A stretch of DNA of 64,000 nucleotides from Ureibacillus endophyticus (GTDB lineage: Bacteria > Bacillota > Bacilli > Bacillales_A > Planococcaceae), in assembly GCF_003628435.1 (NCBI RefSeq), contig NZ_RBZN01000007.1:37895-101894 (forward strand). The letters are read 5' to 3'. Position 1 is the stretch's first letter. Every line of letters begins with the position of its first letter. The position numbers and the translations under genes are program-made. Below the pieces are notes generated by a model that was given only the letters and a program-made list of their open reading frames with translations, ran no database searches and was not told the DNA's origin. Positions 8,298 to 16,141 of this stretch are shown in pieces.

Positions 8298-9491
8298 ATG
8301 ACTACAAAATCAAAACAAGTAATTGAGTTAACTGAAAACCTTGGTGCACACAACTATCACCCACTTCCAATTGTTATTTCTGAAGCGGAAGGTGTATGGG
8401 TAAAGGATCCAGAAGGCAATAAATATATGGATATGCTTTCTGCTTATTCAGCACTAAATCAAGGTCACCGTCATCCAAAAATTATTCAAGCATTAATTGA
8501 TCAAGCAAACCGTGTTACTTTAACTTCACGTGCTTTCCACAATGATCAACTTGGTCCTTGGTATGAAAAATTAACAAAATTGACTGGTAAAAACATGGTA
8601 TTACCGATGAACACAGGTGCAGAAGCTGTTGAATCTGCTATCAAAGTTGCTCGTCGTTGGGCATATGAAGTAAAAGGTGTTGAAGATAACAAAGCTGAAA
8701 TTATCGGCTGTAACGGTAACTTCCATGGCCGTACAATGGGTGCTGTTTCCCTTTCATCTGAAAAAGAATACCAACGCGGATTTGGACCAATGTTACCAGG
8801 ATTTAAACTAATTCCTTATGGAGACATTGAAGCACTTAAAGCAGCTATTACGCCAAATACAGCTGCATTCATACTTGAGCCAATCCAAGGTGAAGCTGGA
8901 ATTGTTATGCCACCAGAAGGCTTCTTAAAAGCTGCAGAACAAATTTGTAAAGAAAATAATGTTTTATTCATTACAGACGAGATTCAAACAGGTCTAGCAC
9001 GTACTGGTAAAATGTTCGCTCACCAATGGGAAGAAGTAACACCTGACATCATTATTCTTGGTAAAGCATTAGGTGGCGGTGTATTCCCAATTTCAGCTGT
9101 TGTAGCAAATAACGATATTCTTGGTGTACTAAACCCAGGTTCTCATGGTTCAACTTTTGGTGGTAACCCACTGGCTTGTGCAGTTTCTTTAGCTTCTTTA
9201 GAAGTACTTGAAGAAGAAAACTTAACTGAAAGATCCCTTGAACTCGGAAACTACTTCCAAGAACAATTACGTACAATCAACCACCCTTCTATCAAAGAAG
9301 TTCGTGGTCGTGGATTATTTATCGGTGTGGAATTAAACGAACCAGCACGTAAATATTGTGAAGAATTAAAGGAATTAGGATTATTGTGTAAAGAAACACA
9401 TGACTTCGTAATTCGTTTCGCTCCTCCTTTAATCATTTCTAAAGAAGATATCGATTGGGCATTAGAGCGAATCCGAAAAGTATTTGCTTAA
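8298..9491 (+). CDS. rocD: Ornithine aminotransferase
   Basis: A 397-residue PLP-dependent class III aminotransferase that converts ornithine and 2-oxoglutarate to glutamate semialdehyde and glutamate in arginine breakdown. Features include [10 protein letters not shown] in the N-terminal part, [13 protein letters not shown] (about 225-237) with the Asp that contacts the PLP ring nitrogen, and the PLP lysine in [12 protein letters not shown] (about 252-263). The start has a full AAGGAGG. Its promoter is of the sigma-54 type with RocR-like operators and the regulator is divergent beside it, so arginine/ornithine induction is expected. No rocE, rocF, rocA or other roc gene is adjacent, so it is a single-gene unit. 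Confidence 0.95.
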   Translation: MTTKSKQVIELTENLGAHNYHPLPIVISEAEGVWVKDPEGNKYMDMLSAYSALNQGHRHPKIIQALIDQANRVTLTSRAFHNDQLGPWYEKLTKLTGKNMVLPMNTGAEAVESAIKVARRWAYEVKGVEDNKAEIIGCNGNFHGRTMGAVSLSSEKEYQRGFGPMLPGFKLIPYGDIEALKAAITPNTAAFILEPIQGEAGIVMPPEGFLKAAEQICKENNVLFITDEIQTGLARTGKMFAHQWEEVTPDIIILGKALGGGVFPISAVVANNDILGVLNPGSHGSTFGGNPLACAVSLASLEVLEEENLTERSLELGNYFQEQLRTINHPSIKEVRGRGLFIGVELNEPARKYCEELKELGLLCKETHDFVIRFAPPLIISKEDIDWALERIRKVFA

Positions 9492-9540
9492 AATCGTGTA
9501 CCTGGTACACAAACAATTCTGACAATTATATACAATTTAA

Positions 9541-9576
9541 GGAAGCGTTCGATTTGTTTCGGATGCTTCCTTTTTT
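9541..9576 (+). terminator. rocD terminator
   Basis: A 12-bp stem (9541-9552 with 9559-9570, two G-T pairs) is followed by TTTTTT. Confidence 0.85.
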
Positions 9577-9605
9577 ACGTTATGATAAGGCTTGAGGTGA
9601 AAGGT

Positions 9606-10154
9606 ATGAAAACAATTTATTTAACAGGATATAGACCCCACGAGCTAGGGATTTTTAATGACAAACATCCAGGAATACCCATTATTAAAAAGGCCATTGA
9701 AAACCAGCTACGCATTTTATTAGATGATGGACTTGAATGGGTAGTAATTAGTGGTCAACAAGGTGTAGAAACTTGGGCTGCTGAAGTCATAATCGAACTA
9801 AAACAGGAATATAATATAAAATACTCCATTATTACCCCATTTTTAGACCAAGAGAAAAACTGGAATGAAATTAAACAATTAAAATACCAATCCATCGTTG
9901 CACAAGCTGATTTTGTCACGAGCGTTACAAAGCGACCTTATGAAGCACCTTGGCAGTTTATCGAAAAGGATAAATTTATTATTCAAAACACAGATGCCCT
10001 ACTTCTTATATATGACGAAGACAATGAGGCATCACCAAAATACGTAAAAAAGTTAGCTCAATGCTTTTGTGAAACACATTCTTATGAAATCATTGAGATT
10101 AATGCATACGACCTCCAAATGGTTGCAGAAGAGATGCAGCAACAAGATTGGTAA
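9606..10154 (+). CDS. YpsA-like SLOG family protein (DUF1273)
   Basis: The 182-residue protein begins MKTIYLTGYRPHELGIFND and has VVISGQQGVETWAAEVIIELK (about 44-64), the glycine-rich nucleotide-binding pattern of the SLOG (SMF/DprA-LOG) superfamily as in B. subtilis YpsA. YpsA affects cell division in Firmicutes, but its ligand is unsettled. I start at ATG 9606, with GAGGTG at 9594-9599. An ATA-type upstream extension in frame from 9582 has no support. The protein is cytosolic. Confidence 0.85.
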   Translation: MKTIYLTGYRPHELGIFNDKHPGIPIIKKAIENQLRILLDDGLEWVVISGQQGVETWAAEVIIELKQEYNIKYSIITPFLDQEKNWNEIKQLKYQSIVAQADFVTSVTKRPYEAPWQFIEKDKFIIQNTDALLLIYDEDNEASPKYVKKLAQCFCETHSYEIIEINAYDLQMVAEEMQQQDW

Positions 10155-10170
10155 ATTCCAGATTAAATTT

Positions 10171-10200
10171 TCTGACTTTTTTGCATTTTGTTGGTATAAT
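10171..10200 (+). promoter_or_regulatory. Sigma-A-type promoter of the 103-residue gene
   Basis: A TCTGAC-like -35 (10171-10176) and a perfect TATAAT (10195-10200) are spaced by 18 bp, followed by AAAGGAGA and the start codon at 10228. Confidence 0.55.
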
Positions 10201-10227
10201 ATTTTTATAGATAAAGGAGATGATTTT

Positions 10228-10539
10228 ATGCCACAACTAAGAATTGTTAATGAGACTACCCCAGTTAATGTATCGCATGATACGTATCGAAGAGAATGTC
10301 GTTATACACGAGGAATCCATATTCCCCATGAAGATTTTGTGGATATTCTAGATAACATGTGTCATGATACGAGGCTGTATTTCGATTTCCATAATCCTGG
10401 GAAAAAAATTGAGCCTGGTGCATATTTAAACGGTCATTCTAGTTTGGGTAGGTCTATTGCAAACTACTATCAAAATCGGAAAAACATGAATGTGAATGGT
10501 ATTTATAACGGTAAAGACTTTTACGTTAAAATAATTTAA
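10228..10539 (+). CDS. Hypothetical protein, 103 residues
   Basis: The protein starts MPQLRIVNETTPVNVSHDTY and is soluble, with conserved-looking aromatic and His residues (GIHIPHEDFVDIL, RLYFDFHNPGKK) and no membrane helix. A strong ribosome binding site (AAAGGAGA, 10213-10220) fixes the ATG at 10228; an in-frame ATG at 10069 lies inside the preceding gene and lacks one. It has its own promoter and ends before a long hairpin terminator. I do not recognise the family. Confidence 0.6.
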   Translation: MPQLRIVNETTPVNVSHDTYRRECRYTRGIHIPHEDFVDILDNMCHDTRLYFDFHNPGKKIEPGAYLNGHSSLGRSIANYYQNRKNMNVNGIYNGKDFYVKII

Positions 10540-10575
10540 TACTTTAGAGGTGACATATAAGGTGAATACCAACTA

Positions 10576-10637
10576 AAACACCGCCTGTTTCGTTAAGCAA
10601 AAGCAGCTTATCAAACAAGCGGTGTTTAATTTTTTAC
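10576..10637 (+). terminator. Long hairpin terminator
   Basis: AACACCGC...GCGGTGTT pair as the base of a long imperfect hairpin (10577-10626) with an inner stem GTTAAGC/GCTTATC, followed by TTTAATTTTTT. Confidence 0.75.
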
Positions 10638-10665
10638 ATAAAAACAAAAAATCCCATTTTTTCGT

Positions 10666-10694
10666 TTGACAAAATAAGTGATAATGATTATCAT
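10666..10694 (+). promoter_or_regulatory. Sigma-A promoter overlapped by a Fur box
   Basis: TTGACA (10666-10671), exactly 17 bp, then TATCAT (10689-10694). The -10 element is buried in the Fur operator, so iron-loaded Fur would exclude RNA polymerase. The predicted start is close to 10701. Confidence 0.75.
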
Positions 10695-10698
10695 TATC
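10680..10698 (+). promoter_or_regulatory. Fur box
   Basis: GATAATGATTATCATTATC matches the classic 19-bp Fur consensus at 18 positions and contains the 7-1-7 core used in Bacillus. It is the only such site noticed in the window. Confidence 0.85.
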
Positions 10699-10700
10699 GT

Positions 10701-10785
10701 ATAACCTCTTCATTCGAGAGAACCCCTCAGATTCTCGAATAAATTTCTCTAAACGTGGCAAATCTATAATAGATTTGCCACTTAT
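10701..10785 (+). ncRNA. Candidate Fur-regulated small RNA (or structured fumC leader)
   Basis: From the predicted start, about 85 nt holds two hairpins. The first has an 8-bp stem (10712-10719 with 10733-10740) and a 13-nt loop containing ACCCCTC. The second is a perfect 12-bp stem with a 3-nt loop (10755-10766 with 10770-10781). The tract after the second stem is only moderately T-rich (TTATATTAT), so termination is uncertain. A C-rich single-stranded loop under Fur control resembles iron-sparing sRNAs such as FsrA in B. subtilis. The alternative is that this is the 5' leader of fumarase. Confidence 0.45.
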
Positions 10786-10802
10786 ATTATAAATTCTATA
10801 TT
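10775..10802 (+). promoter_or_regulatory. Candidate separate promoter of fumC
   Basis: TTGCCA (10775-10780), 16 bp, TATATT (10797-10802). It partly overlaps the second hairpin. It would allow fumarase to be expressed without the Fur-controlled promoter. Confidence 0.4.
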
Positions 10803-10842
10803 AATATCTCGCTTACATACACTATACAAAGGAGTAGATAAA

Positions 10843-12234
10843 ATGGATTATCGTATTGAAAAAGACACTTTAGGTGAAGTACGAGTACCTGCGGATAAAA
10901 TTTGGGGTGCCCAAACACAAAGAAGTAAAGAAAACTTCCAAATTGGGGAAGAAAAAATGCCTTATGAAATCATCCGCGCATTTGCAATCTTAAAAAAAGC
11001 AGCAGCCATTACAAACAAGAAATTAGGTAAACTTGCTGAATTTAAGGCAGATGCGATTGTAGCTGCAGCAGATGAAATTTTAGAAGGTAAATGGGATGAG
11101 CACTTCCCTCTTGTTGTATGGCAAACAGGAAGTGGTACACAATCCAACATGAACGTAAACGAGGTAATTGCTAACCGTGCAAATCAATTACTAGAGGCGC
11201 AAGGTGTAAGTGATAGAGTTCATCCAAATGATGACGTAAATAAATCTCAAAGTTCTAACGATACATTCCCTACTGCATTACATATTGCAGCAGTTGAAAT
11301 CGTTGAGAATTATTTAATGCCAAGACTAGAATTATTAAAAACAACATTAAAGGAAAAATCAGAGAAGTTTAACGACATTATTAAAATCGGTCGTACCCAT
11401 TTACAAGATGCTACACCATTAACTTTAGGTCAAGAAATTAGTGGTTGGCACCATATGCTTGTAAAAAGTGAAAAAATGATTAAGGTGAACACAGAATTCC
11501 TTAAAGATCTTGCTATTGGTGGTACTGCTGTAGGTACTGGTATCAATGCTCACCCTAAATTTGGGGATATGGTAGCTGAGGAAATCAGTTCATTAACAGG
11601 TAAGAACTTTGCTTCTTCCGAAAATAAATTCCATGCGTTAACTAGTCATGATGAAATCGTTTCTGCACACGGAGCATTAAAAGCATTAGCCGTAGACCTA
11701 ATGAAAATTGCTAATGATGTTCGTTGGCTAGCAAGTGGCCCTCGTAGTGGTATTGGGGAGATTACAATTCCAGAAAATGAGCCAGGAAGTTCAATCATGC
11801 CTGGTAAAGTAAACCCAACTCAAAGTGAAGCAATGACAATGGTTGTTACACAAGTTGTTGGTAATGACGCTACGATTGCTTTTGCTGCATCGCAAGGTAA
11901 CTTTGAACTAAATGTTTTCAAACCTGTTATAATTTATAACTTCTTACAATCTGCTCGTTTATTAGCAGATGCAATGAAATCATTTAATGATAATTGCGCA
12001 ATTGGTATTGAACCAAACATGGAAGTGCTTGAGAAAAACTTAGAAAATTCTTTAATGCTAGTAACAGCATTAAACCCATATATCGGTTATGAAAATGCTG
12101 CGAAAATCGCGAAAAAGGCTCATAAAGAAGGTTCTACTTTAAAAGAAGCAGCTATCTCTCTTGGTCTTTTAACAGAAGAACAATTCACTGAATATGTAGA
12201 TCCAAAGAAAATGATTTATCCAAATGCAGAGTAA
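10843..12234 (+). CDS. fumC: Fumarate hydratase, class II
   Basis: A 463-residue iron-independent fumarase (fumarate + water to malate, TCA cycle, cytosol, homotetramer). The family signature [16 protein letters not shown] is at about 315-330 and carries the catalytic serine loop. [15 protein letters not shown] (about 96-110) and [17 protein letters not shown] (about 183-199) form the other active-site regions. The start has AAGGAGTAG upstream. It lies 149 bp after a Fur box; class II enzymes can replace iron-sulfur fumarases under iron limitation, so iron control would make sense. It is followed by a very strong terminator. Confidence 0.96.
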   Translation: MDYRIEKDTLGEVRVPADKIWGAQTQRSKENFQIGEEKMPYEIIRAFAILKKAAAITNKKLGKLAEFKADAIVAAADEILEGKWDEHFPLVVWQTGSGTQSNMNVNEVIANRANQLLEAQGVSDRVHPNDDVNKSQSSNDTFPTALHIAAVEIVENYLMPRLELLKTTLKEKSEKFNDIIKIGRTHLQDATPLTLGQEISGWHHMLVKSEKMIKVNTEFLKDLAIGGTAVGTGINAHPKFGDMVAEEISSLTGKNFASSENKFHALTSHDEIVSAHGALKALAVDLMKIANDVRWLASGPRSGIGEITIPENEPGSSIMPGKVNPTQSEAMTMVVTQVVGNDATIAFAASQGNFELNVFKPVIIYNFLQSARLLADAMKSFNDNCAIGIEPNMEVLEKNLENSLMLVTALNPYIGYENAAKIAKKAHKEGSTLKEAAISLGLLTEEQFTEYVDPKKMIYPNAE

Positions 12235-12238
12235 ATAG

Positions 12239-12279
12239 AAAAAAGATTCGCAAAGCATATTGCTTTGCGAATCTTTTTT
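12239..12279. terminator. Strong bidirectional terminator between fumC and yhgE
   Basis: A 19-bp nearly perfect stem (12239-12257 with 12261-12279) has A6 and T6 flanks. It overlaps the last bases of yhgE and can stop both convergent genes. Confidence 0.92.
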
Positions 12280-14464
12280 ATGCTTGTTCAGCTTGTTTTG
12301 AATATCGTTTGTTAAATACTAAAGCAAAATATCCTAAAGTTAACACTAGACAAGCAACAAGATATATACCTAAAATTGACCAGTTATACATTAAGAATGA
12401 AGTATCACCAGTTGAAATGGCTGATTTAAATGCTTGTACTGAGAATGTCATTGGTAAGAACACATTAAAGATGTGTAATTGACTTGGTACAAGCTCAATT
12501 GGGAACGTACCAGCACTTGTAGTTAATTGTAAGATTAAAATTAGGATTGCCACGAAACGACCTGGGTCTCCCATAATAGATACAAGCAATTGAATTAAAG
12601 CTAAAAATACAAAGCTTGTGATAAATGATGTACCCATAAACAATAGTAAATTATCTACTTCTAAACCTAACCAATTAATCACAACAAACGCTGTAATACC
12701 TGATTGAATAATACCAATTACAGCTAATACAGATACTTTACTTAAGAACCATTTAAATCCACTTGTTGGGCGAATAGCTGGTTCCACTAATGGGAAGACA
12801 ATTGACACTAATAATGCACCAACAAATAACCCTAATGAAATGAAGTATGGAGCAAATCCAGAACCATAGTTTGGAACATGGTTAACGGACGATTTCTCTA
12901 CTTCAACCGGTTGCGCTAACATATCATAGTTGTCATCAGAAACATTCATATCAACTTTTCCACTAGCATCTGTTAATTTACTTGCTAAAGTAGATGTCCC
13001 ATCAGATAATTCTTTAGAACCTTCTACTAATGTTGTTGTACCTTGTGCAAGCTCATTTGATTTCTCTGATAATAGAGATGTACCATCTGATAATTTAGTA
13101 GTACCATTCACTAATTGATTTAGACCATCTGATAACGAATTTGCACCATTTGCAGCACTATTTGTACCTGCTATTACCTTTTGAATACCAGCTGCTAATT
13201 GTTCATTACCACTCGCTAAATCTGAAGCTCCTTTTACTAAAGCAGCAGAGTTATTTTTTAATTGATTAATACCAGCAGCAATTTCAAGCTGACCATTGTT
13301 TAAATCTGATGCACCTTTTGATAAAGCTGCAATATTATCATCAATTCCTGCTGTCCCTTCCGCTAATTGCGATAACCCTCCACTTACTTGTGCACTGCCT
13401 GTTTGAAGTTCAACTAACGATTTTTCAATTTGTTGTTTACTTTCTTCAGGTAAATTAGCTAGCACTGGTTGAAGAGCAGCTGATAATTGATCTAAGCCTG
13501 CTGTAACACTTTGTGATCCATTTTTTAGAGATGCGATATTATCATCAAGACCAGCTGTACCTTGAGCTAACTTCTCTAAATTAGTGGCTAAATTCTCGCC
13601 TCCAGCTGTAACCTGTTGTTGTCCTTCAGCTATGCTAGCTACGCCATTTGTATAATCTGTTATACCTTGTTTCAATTGTGTAGCTCCATCTTTTGCTGCA
13701 TTTGCACCTTCTGATAATGGAGCCATACCATTTTGTAATTGTTTAAGACCATCAGATAATTGGTTCGCACCGTCATTGGCTGATTGCGTACCTTCTTGTA
13801 ATGACTTAGAGCCATCAGAAAGCTCAATTGTACTTGCTGCAAGCTGTTCCAAATAACCATGTACATCTTCAACACCAGATGTAATTTTTTGAGCACCATC
13901 ATCAATTTTTGTTGCTCCATCTGCTGCCTCCGTTACTCCATCACCTAATTTAGTAATAGAAGCAAATAATTTTTCTCCATAGGTTTTTGATACTTGTTTA
14001 TTGACCTCTGCTTTAATGCGCTCCATTGCTGTATCACCGATTTGAGCACTTAAAAAGTTGTAACCTTCATTTGGAACATACTCAATTGTTAACTTTTCAG
14101 GCTTTTCATCCAGTAATGTTGTTGCATGTTGAGAGAAGTTTTCAGGAATTTTAATTAACATATAATAATCTTGTTTCTTTAATTTCTTTTCAGCTTTATC
14201 TGCATCAACTTCTTGGAAATCAAACTGTGCACTGTCTATAAGATTCTCTGTCAGTGTATCACCAAGATTAAGTTCTTCCCCTTCCAATACAGCTCCTTTG
14301 TCCTCATTTACAATGGCTACTGGAATGCTATCAAGATTAGCATAAGGATCCCAGAATGCCCATAAGAACATACCACTATATAAAACAGGTATGAATAGAA
14401 TCGCAATGATTGGAATAAGCATTTTTCTCGTTTTAAAAATTTTCAACCATTCTGCTTTTAACAA
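12278..14464 (-). CDS. yhgE: YhgE/Pip-family membrane protein
   Basis: A 728-residue protein with one N-terminal membrane helix (about 17-38), an extracellular region and about five C-terminal helices (about 540-715) of ABC-2-like appearance. This is the YhgE/Pip plan (phage infection protein, also YueB-like phage receptors). The middle (about 190-510) is a long run of degenerate 10- to 14-residue repeats of the form GAxxLxxGxxQLxxG, likely a coiled-coil or helical stalk. It starts at TTG with AGGAG upstream. The gene lies 215 bp downstream of a TetR-type regulator, with matching operator-like dyads before both genes; B. subtilis yhgE also neighbours a tetR gene (yhgD). Confidence 0.85.
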   Translation of the reverse strand: MLKAEWLKIFKTRKMLIPIIAILFIPVLYSGMFLWAFWDPYANLDSIPVAIVNEDKGAVLEGEELNLGDTLTENLIDSAQFDFQEVDADKAEKKLKKQDYYMLIKIPENFSQHATTLLDEKPEKLTIEYVPNEGYNFLSAQIGDTAMERIKAEVNKQVSKTYGEKLFASITKLGDGVTEAADGATKIDDGAQKITSGVEDVHGYLEQLAASTIELSDGSKSLQEGTQSANDGANQLSDGLKQLQNGMAPLSEGANAAKDGATQLKQGITDYTNGVASIAEGQQQVTAGGENLATNLEKLAQGTAGLDDNIASLKNGSQSVTAGLDQLSAALQPVLANLPEESKQQIEKSLVELQTGSAQVSGGLSQLAEGTAGIDDNIAALSKGASDLNNGQLEIAAGINQLKNNSAALVKGASDLASGNEQLAAGIQKVIAGTNSAANGANSLSDGLNQLVNGTTKLSDGTSLLSEKSNELAQGTTTLVEGSKELSDGTSTLASKLTDASGKVDMNVSDDNYDMLAQPVEVEKSSVNHVPNYGSGFAPYFISLGLFVGALLVSIVFPLVEPAIRPTSGFKWFLSKVSVLAVIGIIQSGITAFVVINWLGLEVDNLLLFMGTSFITSFVFLALIQLLVSIMGDPGRFVAILILILQLTTSAGTFPIELVPSQLHIFNVFLPMTFSVQAFKSAISTGDTSFLMYNWSILGIYLVACLVLTLGYFALVFNKRYSKQAEQA

Positions 14465-14487
14465 ATTATCATCTCCTAAATACTATG

Positions 14488-14510
14488 TGACCATTTTTGT
14501 CACTTGGTCA
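14488..14510 (+). promoter_or_regulatory. Candidate TetR operator upstream of yhgE
   Basis: A 23-bp TGACC-N13-GGTCA type dyad lies about 24 bp upstream of the yhgE start. It matches the dyad upstream of the tetR gene itself at 15 of 23 positions, including both TGAC/GTCA ends. Confidence 0.5.
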
Positions 14511-14590
14511 TTTTACTGTATAAAAAGTCTATGCATGAAGGTTGCTCTGCACAGTCTTTTTAAATACTTATAAAATAAATGTTAAAAATT

Positions 14591-14690
14591 ATTGCTCCTG
14601 CGGTGGTTACACCATCCTCGTCGCAATTTATCTGTGACGAAAGCGATGCGTCAGTCACAAATGAAGCACCTCAGAACAACTATTCAGATG
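14591..14690 (+). repeat. Dispersed MITE-like element, copy A (degenerate)
   Basis: The core starts ATTGCTCCTGCGGTGG and continues through ATTTATCTGTGACGAAAGCG to TATTCAGATGACC. The same core occurs at 35975-36171 (reverse), 38497-38655 and 46573-46757. Here the right end runs into the tetR gene and supplies its stop codon and last residues. The left terminator hairpin seen in other copies is missing. Confidence 0.7.
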
Positions 14691-15261
14691 ACCCATTTGC
14701 AATCCCTCTAAAGATTGTTTCTTTAAAAAGCTCTAATATTTCTTCTTCATGAAGAGCTTCTTCATGAGTTAATTGCCAATCTACAATCATTGCTAGATAC
14801 GATTTCAACAATAGAAATGCGACTAGGTCTGGATTACATGGTCGAACTTCATTTTTTTCAATTCCTAAACGAAGGCGGTCTGCTAAAAACGTAACAATTT
14901 CCTCTTCAATTTTCACTAACATTTGTTTGACAGCTGGGGTCTGTATCGCTTTTTCTTCCTCAATCAGTTTGGCAAACAGTAAATGTTGCTCACGGAATTG
15001 AAGCATCTTCATTAATCCATTGTGTGCATTTTCGATAAAACTTGCATTTGGCGATAACGTTTGTTCTGCCTCTGCCTTCATGTCACGAATCATTGAAATT
15101 ACTACTTCTTGCAATAGCTCTTCTTTATTCGTAAAGAAATTATATATCGTCCCTTTTCCTACATTTGCTAATTTTGCAACTTGTTCCATTGTTGTTGCTT
15201 TATAGCCAAACATTGAGAAAGATTTTGTAGCACCTTGTAATATTACCTGTCTGCGATCCAC
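14680..15261 (-). CDS. TetR family regulator (YhgD-like)
   Basis: A 193-residue regulator. The N-terminal helix-turn-helix reads GYKATTMEQVAKLANVGKGT, then IYNFFTNKEELLQEVV (about 18-54), the standard TetR DNA-binding fold. The rest is a helical ligand and dimer domain. The GTG start follows GGGGGATG. It lies directly upstream of yhgE in the same direction, with a similar 23-bp dyad before each, so it probably represses itself and yhgE. The last codons and stop lie within a dispersed repeat, so the C-terminus may differ from that of orthologues. Confidence 0.85.
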   Translation of the reverse strand: MDRRQVILQGATKSFSMFGYKATTMEQVAKLANVGKGTIYNFFTNKEELLQEVVISMIRDMKAEAEQTLSPNASFIENAHNGLMKMLQFREQHLLFAKLIEEEKAIQTPAVKQMLVKIEEEIVTFLADRLRLGIEKNEVRPCNPDLVAFLLLKSYLAMIVDWQLTHEEALHEEEILELFKETIFRGIANGSSE

Positions 15262-15284
15262 ACTAACATCCCCCCTATCAAAAA

Positions 15285-15307
15285 TGACTGAAATACAGAA
15301 TCGGTCA
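15285..15307 (+). promoter_or_regulatory. Candidate TetR operator upstream of the tetR gene
   Basis: TGACTGAAATACAGAATCGG then TCA forms a TGAC...GTCA dyad of 23 bp, 24 bp upstream of the tetR start codon. Its reverse complement aligns with the yhgE-proximal site. Confidence 0.5.
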
Positions 15308-15401
15308 ACAAGTCATTATTATACACATATTTTTATAAAATGCAATCATATATAATGACATTAATAAAAATATTTGGGTGAAAGGAAAAATACATGATGA
15401 C

Positions 15402-15713
15402 TCATTCAATTTTATGCGTTGGTGAATTATTAATAGATTTTTTCTGTACTGAACGTTTTATGAGTTCGATATCTTCATCTTTCAATCCAATTGTATTTCC
15501 TTCATCGTCACATCGTGTGAATACAATGTTTCCACATATAATATCAATTGTTCTTTCACTATCATTAATTCTAAGAGTTGAGGGAAGTCCAATCAGTTTA
15601 CCTTCTTCATTAATCCAAACATCAATTCCAACTCGTTCAAATTCATCGATAAATGGAATTCGTTCAATATATCCACCAACTTCGTTTGAATGCAGATTTA
15701 TCGTGAACTTCAT
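15402..15713 (-). CDS. DUF3846-like small protein
   Basis: A 103-residue ORF with VGGYIERIPFIDEF (about 12-25), NEEGKLIGLPSTLRIN and IICGNIVFTRCDDEGNTIGL, then KDEDIELIKR. This resembles DUF3846 proteins, often found on mobile and phage elements. There is no clear ribosome binding site before ATG 15713. The frame stays open upstream into the tandem repeat until a stop, without a better start. The start region itself resembles one unit of the 52-bp tandem array next to it. It may be silent or a relic; the homology is convincing, the expression is not. Confidence 0.5.
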   Translation of the reverse strand: MKFTINLHSNEVGGYIERIPFIDEFERVGIDVWINEEGKLIGLPSTLRINDSERTIDIICGNIVFTRCDDEGNTIGLKDEDIELIKRSVQKKSINNSPTHKIE

Positions 15714-16045
15714 GGGATTTTTGTCTTCATTGGGGTATGAATACAGTTTCTCCTTGAAGTTTATGTATTTTTTGTCTTCATCGAGGTTATGAATTCAAAT
15801 TCTGCTCAAAATTCATGATGTTTTTGTCTTCATCAGGGTTATGAATACAGTTTTTGCTCAAATTTCATGTGATTTTTGTCTTAATCAGGGTTATGAATGC
15901 AGGTTCTCCTCATTATTTATAAGATTTTTGTCTTCATCGAGGTTATGAATAAATTATCATAACGAAATTCATGGGATTTTTGTTTTCATTCAGATGATGA
16001 ACGCAAATTCTGCTCAAAATTCATGATGTTTTTGTCTTCATCAGA
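15708..16045. repeat. 52-bp tandem repeat array, about seven units
   Basis: The landmark GTCTTCAT recurs at 15723, 15774, 15826, 15878, 15930, 15982 and 16034, a period of 51-52 bp (one unit is a base short and units 4 and 6 carry a substitution in it). Units are 60-85% alike by eye. The unit includes ATTCATGATG...CATC...ATGAAT, which can fold as a hairpin. The period is not divisible by 3, so it is not a coding repeat. Confidence 0.85.
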
Positions 16046-16084
16046 AGTTTTGCACGAAGAATTTTGAAATTTTTTAACCAAAAC

Positions 16085-16130
16085 AAAAAGGTGTTTCTAA
16101 CTCTCAAAAGAAAGTTTAGAAACACCTAAT
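16085..16130 (-). terminator. Terminator of the xpt-pbuX operon
   Basis: A stem of AGGTGTTTCTAA with TTAGAAACACCT (16089-16100 with 16117-16128) and, on the minus strand, a TTTTTGTTT tract follow the pbuX stop. Confidence 0.85.
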
Positions 16131-16141
16131 TAATATTATTT

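Noticed and set aside
9496..9510. Palindrome GTGTACCTGGTACAC just after rocD
   Set aside because: A single 15-bp near-palindrome without T-run or repeat elsewhere in the window; nothing supports a function.
10573..10761. Minus-strand 62-residue ORF opposite the Fur region
   Set aside because: No ribosome binding site, and it covers a terminator and the Fur promoter; a chance frame.
15394..15792. Plus-strand 132-residue ORF over the DUF3846-like gene and repeats
   Set aside because: Low-complexity Ser-rich product antisense to a recognisable domain; no ribosome binding site.
15708..16045. CRISPR-like array at the 52-bp repeats
   Set aside because: Units diverge along their whole length, the period is constant but there is no constant repeat plus unique spacer pattern, and no cas gene is nearby.
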